From contig CM067531.1 in the NCBI GenBank assembly GCA_034509925.1, positions 427,501 through 491,500 of the forward strand: a stretch of 64,000 bases of DNA, read 5' to 3'. The notes beneath the pieces are model-generated. The model was given only the letters and a program-made list of their open reading frames with translations. It was not told the DNA's origin and searched no databases. Shown piece by piece: positions 28,433 through 45,174 of this stretch. The position numbers and the translations under genes were made by a program. How positions within the stretch are numbered: position 1 is the first letter of the stretch; each line of letters starts with the position of its first letter. This DNA is from Hirudinaria manillensis. Its lineage: Eukaryota; Annelida; Clitellata; Hirudinida; Hirudinidae.

Positions 28433-28960
28433 TATGTCTGGATTTGCCTCGTTTGAAGATCTTATGCTCAAGGAATTTAGGTTAAAGCTCGGTTTCACTA
28501 ATTATTTCTATGATACATCCGAACATCTAAACTATCTCTTGCGACGCACTTATAGAGTAAAATAATTGCTCGCATAATTTTCTCACTGAGAGACATAAAG
28601 AATGAATTTGTGATAAGCACTTTTGACATTTAAATTTGACAGTTACATTTCTTTTTAAATGTGTTTCAAAAATCGATATTTGGCCAGTTGTCTTTATAGT
28701 AAACTTAAAATATAAAATATGATAATAAAAATGTGGACAACACCAAGCAACAAATATATAAAAAAATAATGAAAAAAAATAATATATTACATATATATTT
28801 ATCCAATTTTGAACAATCCAGAATAAACACGAAATAATCAAGAGACTAATTGGTAGGCAAAGTTGCTCGTACGTAGGTTTACATCGTTGGTAAACTCTTT
28901 GCTTGAGGGAACTCAGATGAATGTTTGTTTGAAATTAAAAATAATTGAAACTTGAAGTAT
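28433..28960. repeat. Upstream region of copy C, repeated upstream of copy D
   Basis: Diverged but clear similarity to 33841-34155. Shared stretches include TTGCCTCGTTTGAAG, ACTAATTATTTCTATGATA, CTCGCATAATTTTCTCAC, AAAATCGATATTTGGCCAG and CTTGAAGTATACGT, in the same order. It may hold the promoter of copy C. The second occurrence lies upstream of copy D, beyond the end of the B/D block, so it marks an older tandem unit that carried a C-like start. Confidence 0.75.
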
Positions 28961-28980
28961 ACGTTGGTTCTGTCCTATTA

Positions 28981-31900
28981 TTTACAAATATCAATAAATT
29001 AAATCTCACTTATAAGACAAATTGGAATACTTTTAAAACCTTAAAAACCAGAATGATTTCATTCAAAAGAGACAAAAGACAGTTAAACAATTTTTTTTAC
29101 CACAAAATGGATGCAATACGTCAAAGCCCACAACCGCAGAAAATGTAAAATTGGTTCAATAAGTTCATTTTAAATTAAAGCCAAAAAGATGGAAGGAAGA
29201 TAATTTAAAAGAAACAATTACGTAAATTAGGAATTTATATCTTTCATAGGCTCGAAGAATCATTTGTATAGTTCGCTGATTTCATCTTTGTACAATTGGT
29301 TGATTACCTTTCTCTTCAGTTTCTTCATGTTACCTTAGTAGAGGAAAAAAGTGTAAAAGCCATTTCATGTAATTTATTTTAACCGCGTTATTAAAATTAT
29401 TATTACACTAAACAATTAAATAATCAATATTTGTTCTCACAATGTTACATAAACTTAAATTTACATACATACTTAAATTAACAGTACCTTCTATCATAAA
29501 CTTGGTTTGCTTTAATTTAGAATAAGAATATCTTAAATTAAAATAATTAATAATATTTGCTGAGTAATAATATATTAATTTGGTTAGATATTAAGATTTA
29601 AATATACCAAGTTCCCCTCCTTTTACAGAAAAATCTCTCGGAAGAATCTTCCACTTGTGAATTTCATCCCAGGTTGCATAGGTTCCTTCGTTGATTTTGT
29701 CAATCACTCTTTGAATTTCAGCTTCAATGCGGGTGTCATTCAGGATGACTAATTCAGATAATTTCCTGTGGAAAAAAGTGAATTGCAAAATTTTAACAAA
29801 TATAAAGTATAAAGAAAATTATTTAAAAGCTTAATATTAATTTAATTCTATTTTTAAAAAGTCAGATATGAAATAATGTAATTAATCAGAAAAGAAATCA
29901 ACATACTCTACATAAATGCCAAGGTTACGACACCAGTCCAAAGCTGATTGGTCAAGAAAATCTGTTGGTTCACCAGTTTCTGGGTTAACTTTCGTCTGAA
30001 ATTAAAATACTCAAACATTTAAAATAATTTATTTATAATAATAAATTTATTAGAAACAGATTTAATAATAAACCTTGAAAACAAGTAGAGCGTTTAGACG
30101 ATCCTCATTTTCACCAACAACGACACAATGGCTGAGGCATGGTAACTGTTGTAATACTAACTTTTCTATCGGCTCAGGAAGGATTTTGTTATTGTCATTT
30201 AGAACTATAAAGTCTAAAACAAAAAACATAATTAATAAATAATATAAAAAATATATTAATAAAAATTACAACTTAAAACGCATCATTCTACATAACACGG
30301 CTAAAAATTATGATAACATATGCTGCAACAACATTTACTAAAAGATTATCATTTGCAAAAATAATTAATTATTAAATAATATATTTTCAGATACCATTCA
30401 CTCTTCCAAAAAGAGTCAACATTCCATCTTCATCCAACTTTCCCAAATCTGAAGTTTGGAACCAAACGCCTGTTTCATCGAAGGCCTTCTTAGTTAAATA
30501 TTCGTTATTTAAATAACCCATGAACACATTTCGACCGGATACGTAGATCTAAGTGAATAAATAAATATCAGTCAGTTTCAAAAATGATGTTTTGGTTTTG
30601 TTTGCTAGATTAATCCTATACTACTTCACTCTTGTCTCCTTCATCGTCTACTGGCTGGAATTTCAACTGGATATTAGGAATCACGTGTCCAACGCTGTCA
30701 ATCTTGAAATTGGATTTCGAGTTTGTTGTAATGCATCCTAAATGACATAATTAAGGATGCTAGTCAATCACGTAAAAGTCTTCCTTAAGAACATAGAAGC
30801 ACTGTCACAGGCAGTTCGTTATTTGAATCAACCAGCAAATGCGATTTTATCAAAATCCACAAATCCACACCAACCTGTCTCTGTCATGGCGTACAACTGA
30901 ATCAGAGGAATTCCCAGTTCCAGAAAAAATTCATAAACCTCTTGTCTGCAAGTCTTTCCACCTACTGTGGCGATACGACATCGATCCAAACCTACTCGAG
31001 ATGCCATTCCTTTCAGAAGTTGGATATCGTCTTTCATCAACTCTCCATTCTCATCAACTCTGAAAAAGTTGAATTTATTAATGTTATTTTTGTTTATTAT
31101 ATATGTCCTTTTTGTTATAATACTTTATAATTTAGGATTAAAGCGGGAGTTTCTCCCTTTGGAAAGACTTTTTGAATATTTGTTTTTGCATTTAAATTTA
31201 ATCATGTTTATTTTGCATTTGTTTATTATTTTATAAATATTTAATGTTTTATATTTCGTCAAATAAAAGAATTCAAATTAGCAAATTGATGCTCTCTCAT
31301 GTCATCAAAACATTATTATTTTTATGAACACTTTTTGGCACTTATGAATTCAGTTTCAAATATTTAATTGATTTACTTGATCTTTTCCGGATGTGAATTA
31401 TTGGCTTTGACATCGTAGGAGAGAGTTTCTTCCTTGGCAGTGCAGTTGTCCACATCGTATTTATGAAATGAATTCATAATCATTTCATAAATAAAGGGAT
31501 AAGCAATAAAGACGGTCGGTCTAACTTTTCTCAAAGTTTCAACTAAGGATCCCTGAATCGAAGAAATCTTTAATTATCAGATGATAAGCTATGATATGAT
31601 TGCGAAAGCAGTGAATAAGTAAATAAATTTTGGAGAAATTAAAATTTTAATGTTATTATTAGTAATATAATTAGTAATACTATTTTGACAAAGTCATGGT
31701 GTCGTAATATTTGCCGGCATATATGTTGACATAAAACATTGGCAAAAAACAAAAATTCAAACGAGTTGTTTCTCTCCTATTTAGTTAGTCTCCTAAATAA
31801 TTAATAAATCAATAAAGTGCCAATCTTTTCATAGCTAACCTCCAAAGCATCACTTTTGGCAAAATAAAGGGTACCACCTTTGCAAATCATAGGCCAAAAT

Positions 31901-33812
31901 ACGTCGACAACAATCGATGTTAGGGCACATAAATCATGAAAAGATACGAATGTATCTGGCGGGTAGGTTTCATTTTCATCGACAAAAGATACAAAATTCT
32001 TCAATGCCCAAAGGATCTGATTTAATTTTCATGTTCAATTTGGGGAATTATTAATTAATAAATTGGGTTAATTATAATTATATATTTATTCGAAACCATT
32101 GTTTAATTCTTAAATACTAAACAAGTTATCAGATGATTTAACTTATTTTTACATTGTCATGACTGTACATGATCCATTTTGGTTTCCCTGTTGTGCCCGA
32201 CTGAAAACAGAATTTAGATGATTGACCATTTCAACTTACTTCAAAAAACACGAACTGCTTACAGTTAATACGAGTGAACAACACTTGTTTGGTGAAATTT
32301 TCAACATTCTCTTATTGAATTCTTCTTCACAATCGTCTACATCCATGTTCATAAGCTCATCCCACTGTAAAGATGATTTTATATTTTTATTATAAAAGTA
32401 AAAGTTAGGGTTATAATTAATAATAATAATAATATAATTAAATTGTAATTCTTACAATTAACATATTTCAAAGCACAATTTTGGTTTAGATTATTTGGTA
32501 TTTGATAATAAAGTGAAACCATATACATTTTACCTACCGAGTACACCATATTAGAATGGTCTTTTCTCTGTCCTCTGTACTGAATAATTGCTTTGAGGTG
32601 AGGCAAGTCGTCTGCTATTTTCAGAGCCTGTTGCACATAATCTTCAGTTTCAACCACTATAATATTGTATTTTACATCACTTCCTGATTGCAAGATGTAC
32701 TTTCCAAAGTCATAACGACTGAAGCCAGCTGTGACTCCACTGCATAGAAAAAAGGATATTCAAATATTTTCTCACAAGATAAATGAAATACTAAATAAAA
32801 ATAAATAAATGCAAGAATATTTTAATTTACCCTGCAAATATTGTTCCGAGATAGGAAATGAACCACTGAGGTGCATTGAAGCCAATTATTCCAACCCCGT
32901 GTGAAGTTTTAAGTCCCAGCTTTAGTGAAATCATTAAAAAAATTATCGAATTTGAGGTAAATTTTAATTTAAATCCACGCTATTGTTACTTTAAAAGTAC
33001 CGATTACATTAAGATACAACTTTGTAAACACTGCACGATGAATTCATGAATTCATAGAATATGAAACCTTTATAAATGCCTTGGCAACGTGTACGACCGA
33101 ATCGTAATATCTTTTGTAGGTGTACACGTCTTCAATATCATCGTTTGAATCCACTGAAAATTAGTTTTAATGAAATAAATGTTAAAATAACCCTTCAGCT
33201 GGAATAAATAAAGAAGTCACCAAGTGCAATCCTATCGGGATAACTTTGAGCAACATCCGTGAAAACAGTTACAACAGATACAGGAGGGTTAGTAACAATA
33301 TTTTCATCGTCTGCTCTCAACTTGACTGCTTTATCAACTTCCCACGTTATGAAAGTATCTGACGGATAAAGCTGGTCTGGTCCTAGGTTTGGCAATATTT
33401 GATTAAATATCTTTAAAATTTTAAAAGAAAATTACCATCAATACCGTGATGTTCCATTAAATCAGCCATTACAACAGAAATAACTTTTCTGAAATTTCGA
33501 GAAGTCGAACTGTTTAAGTTTAGAGAAATTTTTTATGACCCCCAACCTGTAACAACCATCTGCTACGATTTGTGTCGCGATCACGTGTTGCAGACGAATT
33601 TTCGTACACATTTCGTGACATTTGAATTTGAATTGTTAATTAATTAAATTACAAAAAATAATAATAAAATTAAAATTACAACTTGTTTGGATTGTTTCAA
33701 CTTTATACCATCATGGAATTAATTTATAAATACATAAGGAACAAGTATTTTACAGTTTTAAATGAACTGCATGCATTCTGTCATTCATTTAACAAAATAT
33801 ACGGTTTCTAAT
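28981..33812. repeat. Segmental duplication unit 2 (contains ACSBG copy D)
   Basis: The partner of 18861-23739. It begins within 20 bases of the end of the copy C upstream repeat and is followed at 33841 by a second version of that repeat. The arrangement suggests a tandem duplication of a B-C unit followed by loss of one C body. Confidence 0.9.
29260..33469 (-). CDS. ACSBG: ACSBG-like acyl-CoA synthetase copy D, near-twin of B
   Basis: Exon 1 starts at ATG 33469-33467 (MADLMEHHG) and the stop is at 29262-29260. Every exon of copy B has a near-identical counterpart about 10.1 kb to the right, with matching splice sites. Motifs: A3 SGTTGKPKWIMYSHDN, A5 LIQLYAMTETG, A7 TSDLG, and A10 lysine in NMKKLKR. 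Differences from B are few and mostly conservative; one is NCTGKEE in B against NCTAKEE here. Unlike B it keeps the upstream start ATG. Expected length is about 659 aa. The product should have the same reaction and substrate range as B unless expression differs. Confidence 0.87.
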
Positions 33813-34565
33813 TTCTATTTATATAAAAATATATTATTATATGTCTGAACTTGCCTCGTTTGAAGGTCTTATGCTCAAGAAATTTATGTTTTAAAGCTCG
33901 GTTTGACTAATTATTTCTATGATATCTAAAATATCGCATTTTCGTATTATAAGTTTCGACGCATTTACAGTGTAAAATAATTCCTCGCATAATTTTCTCA
34001 CGGATAGACAGAAAGAATGAATTTGTGACAAGCACATTTTAATTTTGAAGAAAATGTGTTTCAAAAATCGATATTTGGCCAGTTGTCTTTATAATAGAGT
34101 TAAAATATAAAATATGATCTTAAAAATATTTGAAACTTGAAGTATACGTGGGTCCTGTTCATTAATTTTCATTATTATTTTGAAGACAATTAAAAACCTA
34201 TGAGTCAAGTTCAAGATATTTTTTTATGTTCTCAAGTGAAGGTCATGCACTCATTATGAATTTGGGAGTGGGTGCATTTAAGTCTTTGTGAAGTGATTCT
34301 TAATAATAACTAATTAAAATTTTTAAATTCCTTTTCATCTCATAAATTGGTGAATAATTTGTAAGTATTGAAATTTGGTCAAACTTCAATAATTCTGCAT
34401 AACAATTCTGACTTGAGGTCGCTCAAAAGTAAACCAATTTGTTTGTTTAAATTCTCATTTATTAGGTCAACCATTTATTTTCAAATCCAAAATGGCGGAC
34501 CAGGAGAATTATCGATTTGCCATTTAATATTCCTGATATTTTCAGTACTTTTGGAACTATTTCAG
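33470..34565. other. Intergenic D-E, including a duplicated copy-C upstream region
   Basis: The left part is the end of the B/D duplication. From 33841 to 34155 is the second version of the copy C upstream region. The remainder is AT-rich with no convincing gene; a plus-strand open frame near 34368-34637 is partly antisense to the last exon of copy E. Confidence 0.55.
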
Positions 34566-38819
<4,254 letters not shown>

Positions 38820-39229
38820 CACAAACTCGAGGATGTCAACTGTTGAATCCTCTATTTAAAATTTATATTAATAAAATTTATATTAAAATTGATATAAACA
38901 AGGTCCTACAATTTCTGTAATTTCTTAATAAAAGATTGTCCATCCACGAGCAGTGCTAACTAAAACAACTCTAAAGCTTCAAAAGCAATCCTACAAAAGA
39001 CTAAAGTTAGAAATAACAGTTAGTTGCATAGGCTCACCAAATCTGTCAGTAACCAGTTGTTAGGGCACTGAAAGCAGATATCAGAGGACCAGAGAATTAT
39101 ATTCATTTTGTTTCAGAAGTGGAGACCTACCTGTCTTATTTCTGTCTGATCTGCAGTAATTTAAAAGCCATATTTTCATGCACATGTTCTCAGCTGTCAT
39201 TCTTTAAAAAGTGCATCCAGTCAGTCAGG

Positions 39230-39291
39230 CAGGTATCTTTTAATTTATTCACACAGGTATCTTTTAATTTATTCACACAGGTATCTTTTAA
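39230..39291. repeat. 24-bp tandem repeat, about 2.5 copies
   Basis: The unit CAGGTATCTTTTAATTTATT plus CACA starts at 39230, 39254 and 39278; the third copy is cut short. The copies are identical over their shared length, which suggests a recent origin. Confidence 0.9.
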
Positions 39292-39357
39292 GTGAAATTA
39301 TTTATGCAATTTACCAACAACACTTTACATGTCAACATCCTCAGGTACATTAATTTA

Positions 39358-40080
39358 CTGTTTGAAAACAGCCTCGTGTTATTTTTAATCATTTTACGTA
39401 CTTTTTTGTTAATTTTTTGGTTAATCACCAAAAATGTTAAAATTTAATATAATAAAATAAGCCCATTTCTTAATTCATTAATTTTGTAATTAATTAATTA
39501 TTTATTTTATTTATAAATTAGTATTTTTTTGGCACATTTGTTTCTGTAACTAAAAGACTAAAATTAAAATATTTTCATCACAAACTTTTATACAAAGACA
39601 TTTCAAGCATCAATAATAATAATAATAATAATATTAATAATAATAATAATAATAATAATATAAATAAACCATTTTCTACTTAAAGTTTCCATTTCAATTA
39701 CTTTTCAGAACCTGCTACACCTGCCACCCACAACCTGTTCATTGAATTGTATCACGTCAATTGTTTTTTAAATTTTCTTAAAACATATTTGAACTTTGAT
39801 ACCATCATTTTACCTAGAATTATTAAATTGTAATCATAACTATTTGAAAGAATTTATTAAAAATTAATTACAATATTATAAACACAAATTATATTATAAT
39901 TATATTGTAACACAAACATAAATTGACAAATGGAGAAACAAAGACAAAGCTGCATATTGGTGGGGTTCGCTGAATTTCTATTGATTACCGATAGCATATG
40001 TAGCCATAGCAAATATATCATTAATTAATATTATAATTAATTAAAATATTTAAATAATTAAAATATTGCACGGGTCCAAA
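39358..40080. repeat. Duplicated intergenic segment (upstream of copy E)
   Basis: Diverged match to about 44603-45130. Collinear landmarks are TTGAAAACAGCCTCGTGTTA, ACTTAAAGTTT followed by ATTTCAATT, CTTTTCAG, and GGAGAAACAAA followed by TGCATATTG. It shows that copies E and F were duplicated together with at least 0.5 kb of upstream DNA. Confidence 0.7.
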
Positions 40081-40467
40081 CAAACAAACAAACACACACG
40101 TCTCTAATTCATTTATTGATATTTGAAATTGTTGTAATTTCAAAAAATGTTCAGATAACTTGAGGAATATAGGAATGTAGGAATGTATAAGTGAATGAAC
40201 GGAATGAATGAATGAATGAATTACAAGTATTATTAATATCCATGAAAATTAATTTTAAAAATAATGAAGTAAAAACAATTTGCTGGAAAAAACATTTAAG
40301 AAGACTTGCAAGACATTAAACATTGTGTGAAACGGTTAGGAGAAAGCTTGTATTTTGTTAATAATTAGAGTTACTTTCTGCTAATTTAAATTTAATTAAT
40401 TAAAATTAGTATTAAAAAATTAAATCCCATTTAATGCCCCAATATTCGATTCTTCTCGAACAATTAT

Positions 40468-43400
40468 TCAAGAAATGCCATTAATTTCAGCCTGGTAAAT
40501 TCTGCTAATCACGTCTCTCTTCAGTTTCATCGTTGGGCCTCAAAAATGTGTAATTAAATATTTATTAAATGCAAGGATAAATTTAATATAAAAAGATTTT
40601 GTGTAAATAATAAAGAAAATTCATTAAGAAAATGTTATTCAAATAATGTTATAAAAAATATATTTACCAAGTTCTCCACCAATTACCGAGAAATCACGTG
40701 GCAAAATCATCCACTTTTGGATGCAATGGGTCTTGGAGTAAACTTTCTCGTTTGCTTTGTCAATGCCTTTTTGAATTGCATCCATGATCAGAGGATCTTG
40801 AGAAGTTAAGATTTCTGAGACTTTCCTTAAAGTTATTTAGAAATTTGTTTAGACAATTTTATTTTTACATCCGATTACAAATAAAGAATTTATTTTACTA
40901 TATTTATTTGTGTTTTATTTAAAAGTAATTTGCATAAACATCAATTAATCTCACGTTGCTTTTGATCCCAAACTTTGGCACCATTGCAATGCCGAACCTT
41001 CCAATTCATCTTTTGGTCTTCCATTCGACGGATCAACTTCTGACTACAACAAAGGATTTTGTGAAAAAAAGCTTATAAATATCGAATATCAAAGATAATA
41101 ATATGAATTTATATTCGTTTCAAACATTATTTTTTTATTTATTAATAGTATTTAAATTTAAATCAAATTATCGTAATTATGAATTTACAATAAATAAGTT
41201 TTCTAACCTTAAACGTTAAAAGCATCGACATCAATCTTTTATTCTCTCCAATTAACATGCAGTGGCTGAGACACGGCAGTTCCTTCAGGACCCTGTTTTC
41301 GATTGGAAAAGGGGCAATGCTTTCTCCATCAGATGCTATTATTTGCTCTGAAAATTATTCGACTAAATTACATTTCTAATTATATTAATTATTATAATCG
41401 AAATTAAATTAACACTAAGCAAACCTTTTATGCGTCCAGTTATGGTGATGAATCCGTCATCGTCCTGACTTCCTATATCCCCTGTACGAAACCAAAATGT
41501 TTCATTGAAGACCTCTCTTGTTTTTCTCTCGTCATTGAGATATCCCATGAAAATGTTTCTACCATCCAAGATGAGCTGAAAGGTGAAGGTTAGGCATTCG
41601 TTATTAAAATTAATAATCGTTAATTATTAATACTTGCTTTCTGATGGTTTTAAATTTGGATTAATCATAGCTTACCTCCTTTCTGCCTTGGTTGTCCTCT
41701 TGGCATTTGGTTCTAAATCCAGGCAATGTCTTTCCAACTGTATACTCCTTGAAGTTCATCCAAGAGTTACTGGTATGCGGACCTGTTTTCAAATTTTTAT
41801 TTCAGTGTTTTGAAAATTAATTATTAATTTGAAAATGATTAATATCAAAAGCATTACAAAAATATGTTTTGAAAAAAACTTTTACTAACCAGACGTTTCA
41901 GATAATCCGTACATCTCAAGAAGTGTAATGTCGCAAGAACTGAAAAAATCGAATACTTCCTTTCTGCATGGAGCACCTCCAACAAGAGCCAAACGACATT
42001 TGTTCAGTCCAAACTTGGTTCTAATGTCAACTCCGTTCCTAAGAAATGGACTGTTTTGAAATTCACCAGTCTCAGTAGGGAGTCAAAGATTTGCATTTAA
42101 ATAAAATGTTAAAATAAAAAAGTTCTTATGAATTTTCAACTTTTCCGGTTCCTCCTCATGGTTCTGCTTTCCAGGACCATCCATGGCAATGGCGGCATCC
42201 ATGAGCTTTTCCCAAACCCCCGGAACCCCAAAGAATACCGAAGGACAAATCTCTCGGAGGCTATTGATCAGCTTGTCCTAGTTTTTTTTATCATAAACAA
42301 TGAATCAAACATTAATACGAAAAACAAGAATAATTTCTAATCGGCTGACGGCCATTTCAATTCTTTACCCACTTCAAATGCACAAAGCCCAGCAAGATAA
42401 GCACATCCTCCGCCACTGATTAGAGGCCAATAAATGTCCATCATGAGACCGGCCACGTGACACAGGGGCAGATAAGCCACTACGGTATCAGGAGTTGAAA
42501 TCTGTCCTTCCTTGACACGGTTGAGTAATGATTTTATTTGGACAAGTATCTGTTGGATTAGCATAATTTATTAATTTATTATCATGATTTATTACTTGAC
42601 TTCTAAACCAGTCCGTTCAATTTTAAGTTATTTATGAAACGTTTGCTTGAATAAATCAAATGATTCAATTTTAAAATCATAAGCTGATAATCGATCATTG
42701 AAGTGGAGGTCGAGAAATATGAAATATTTCTAGAAGTTGCAATGTTCAATAGTTAAACTTACGTTGTCATGGCTACGCATCACCAATTTTGGTTCCCCTG
42801 TTGTACCTGACTAAAGTGAATGTTCGATACAAATGTCTTAAACGAATAAACTGATTCAAATAACTTGAACTAACAGTCGTCACTATACTACAGCACTTGT
42901 TTGGAGCCATGTTCCTGATTCTCCTCTTAAATTCTTCTTCACAATCAGCTACGTTCATTTCCATGATTTCAGTCCACTGTTTGTGCAAATCGTTTTTAAC
43001 GACGAAAAAATCTTTATTTTTAGTGTTTGTTTGTGCCATTTTTCTTTGTATCAATGAATTGAATATAAATAATTATTTGTTTCATTAACAAATTTAAATA
43101 ATTTTTTATAAATTAGAAAGAAAATTGCATACTGAAAATACTTTCTTGAGACCATCCTTAGGTTGTCCTTTGTACTGAATAATTGCTTTGATATGTGGCA
43201 AGTCGTCTGCTATTTCTAAAATTCTTTCCAGAAGTTTGTCATCTTCCACAACCATTATGTTACATTTGGTACTCTCTGCTATGTAACGAATGGTATTATC
43301 CAACATCAAATGATATATACCGGTTGTAATGCCCCTGAATATTAAAAAAAAAAACCATTGAAAAAAAGAAGTGTTGCCATATTGTTAATTAATTAATTCT

Positions 43401-44231
43401 TGCAATATATATATATATATTAGTAACAAATTAAAATTAAATAATAAATTAAATATGGGAGAAGTTTACCATACCCAGCAAAGATTGTCCCAAAATAAGA
43501 AATGAACCACTGAGGTGAGTTGTAGCCAATTATTCCAACCCCGTGAGAAATTTTAAGTCCAAGCTTTGGTGTGAAGAGATTGTAAATGATTCACAATAAA
43601 CATTGCAACATTTCTACTTATAAATTGCAATTATACCAATATATAGTGTGCGAAACAAAATGAATTGATATTAAAATTATCAAAGAAAGCATTAATTATT
43701 AAATATAAATAACCTTGATAAATGCTTTGGCCAAGTGGGTGACCGATTCGTAATATCTTTTGTAGGTGTAGACATCTTCAATGTGATTTTTCAAATCCAC
43801 TATAATTCAACATCAAAGTAAATCAATGTCATGTTAAACATTGTTAATAATCTTTCGAGTCTGAATAAGAGCACTGGTCATTGAACAGTTTTCATATATC
43901 TCACCCAGAGCAATCCTATCAGGATATTTTCCAGCAATCTCAGTGAAAGCAGTCACAACGGATACTGGAGGATTGGAAGCAATATCCACATCGTCTGATC
44001 TTAATTTGACCGCTTGATCAGGAAGCCAAGCTATGAAAGAGTCTGATGGGTAGCATTGATCAGGTCCTAATGAATCAAGAAACAATGAACTTGCAGTTTG
44101 CTTTAAGTTTTAAAATAAAGATTAAAGTAAATAATGTAAACATTCTAAATCTGTGTGTTTAATTTTCACTAATACTTGAAAATATTGTTTTTTTTTTCTC
44201 TATTACCTTGATGTTCTGTGTTGTCAGTCAT
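40468..44231 (-). CDS. ACSBG: ACSBG-like acyl-CoA synthetase copy F, mosaic of I-like and J-like exons
   Basis: Exon 1 starts at ATG 44231-44229 (MTDNTEHQ, phase 1), then GPDQCYPS near 44067. The stop is at 40470-40468 after EINGIS. Motifs: A3 SGTTGEPKLVMRSHDN, A5 LLEMYGLSETSG followed by GPHTSN in the next exon, A7 WFRTGDIG, A8 TGRIKG, A10 lysine in PTMKLKR. TGD and SGPH are closer to the canonical ACSBG form than in copies B-D. F, I and J form a subgroup. Exon 14 with adjacent intron bases is almost identical to copy I, while exon 15 is almost identical to copy J. That mosaicism suggests gene conversion. The C-terminus is slightly shorter than in the relatives. Confidence 0.85.
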
Positions 44232-45174
44232 CCTTACGTTGTTCTTTTGCATGTTGTGAGGTTCTCAACAACTAATTATGAGTTTAAACTTCAGCCCAAC
44301 CCAATCGATTTTTGGAGAAGCTGTCAAAACCAGACGTTTAAAAATATGTTAACAACTGCCTTTGCAAAACAGCAATTTGTTGGATTAAAAGCGTTTATAT
44401 TGTTTAATAATTAATTGTTAGAAGAATAGCCCTTGTAAAATTGCAATGTGTTAGATTGAAATCGTTGGTATCGGTGGATAATTAATGATTGTCAGAAGAA
44501 AAGTATTTTGGCTAAGTATTGGAACGCCTGTATAAATGTCAAAATACAAGAAAGCTCATAATTAAAGAGATGGGGTCATCAGCCCTCAGGAGCGTTAACT
44601 TATTATTTGAAAACAGCCTCGTGTTATTTTCAAGTCGCATTTTAATATTTCCCTAAAAAATGATTTAAAAAAACTAATTAATTAATGTTTATATTTTTCA
44701 GGCCATTTAGTGCTTTTATACCTGAATTATTTTCAGTTTAAGCCAGTACATTTTAAGACATTACAAGCATTTATAATGATATGAATAAATTATCTTTTAC
44801 TTAAAGTTTGAATTTCAATTGCTTTTCAGGGTCAGCCACACATGCGATCGTAACTCTCACATCAATTTTTTAAATTTTATCTTTGATCCATGCGAAAGTT
44901 GTTACAATCATAATTATTATTTTTTTTTACTCAAAATTATAAAGTTGTAATCGTGCAAACTATTTGAAAGTATTTTATTAGAAATCGATCACATTATTAT
45001 AAACAAAAATTGATAGCCGGAGAAACAAAAGAAAGACATGGATGCATATTGATCGGCTGGTTAAATTATTATTGATTAATGAATAATGAAAGCATATATA
45101 GGCATAACAAATAAACAATTTGTAAATAAGGAACAAAGACAAAAAAATCATTATCCAATAATCATGATCAAAGC
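44232..45174. other. Intergenic F-G
   Basis: AT-rich spacer. The segment from about 44603 to 45130 resembles the upstream flank of copy E. No convincing gene; a 68-codon plus-strand frame over 44208-44414 is antisense to exon 1 of F and has no family features. Confidence 0.5.
44603..45130. repeat. Duplicated intergenic segment (upstream of copy F)
   Basis: The partner of 39358-40080, with landmarks in the same order and many substitutions and indels between them. Confidence 0.7.

Larger units (their letters stand above)
38820..40467. other. Largest intergenic gap in the array (E-F), 1.65 kb
   Basis: No gene found. It contains a 24-bp triple repeat (39230-39291), an AAT tract near 39612-39660, a segment from about 39358 to 40080 similar to the upstream flank of copy F, and a GAAT run near 40201-40220. 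It may contain the copy E promoter, which I cannot place. Confidence 0.55.

Noticed and set aside
28527-28841. 104-codon minus-strand frame upstream of copy C
   Set aside because: The homologous region upstream of D (33841-34155) does not conserve the frame, so it is probably not coding.
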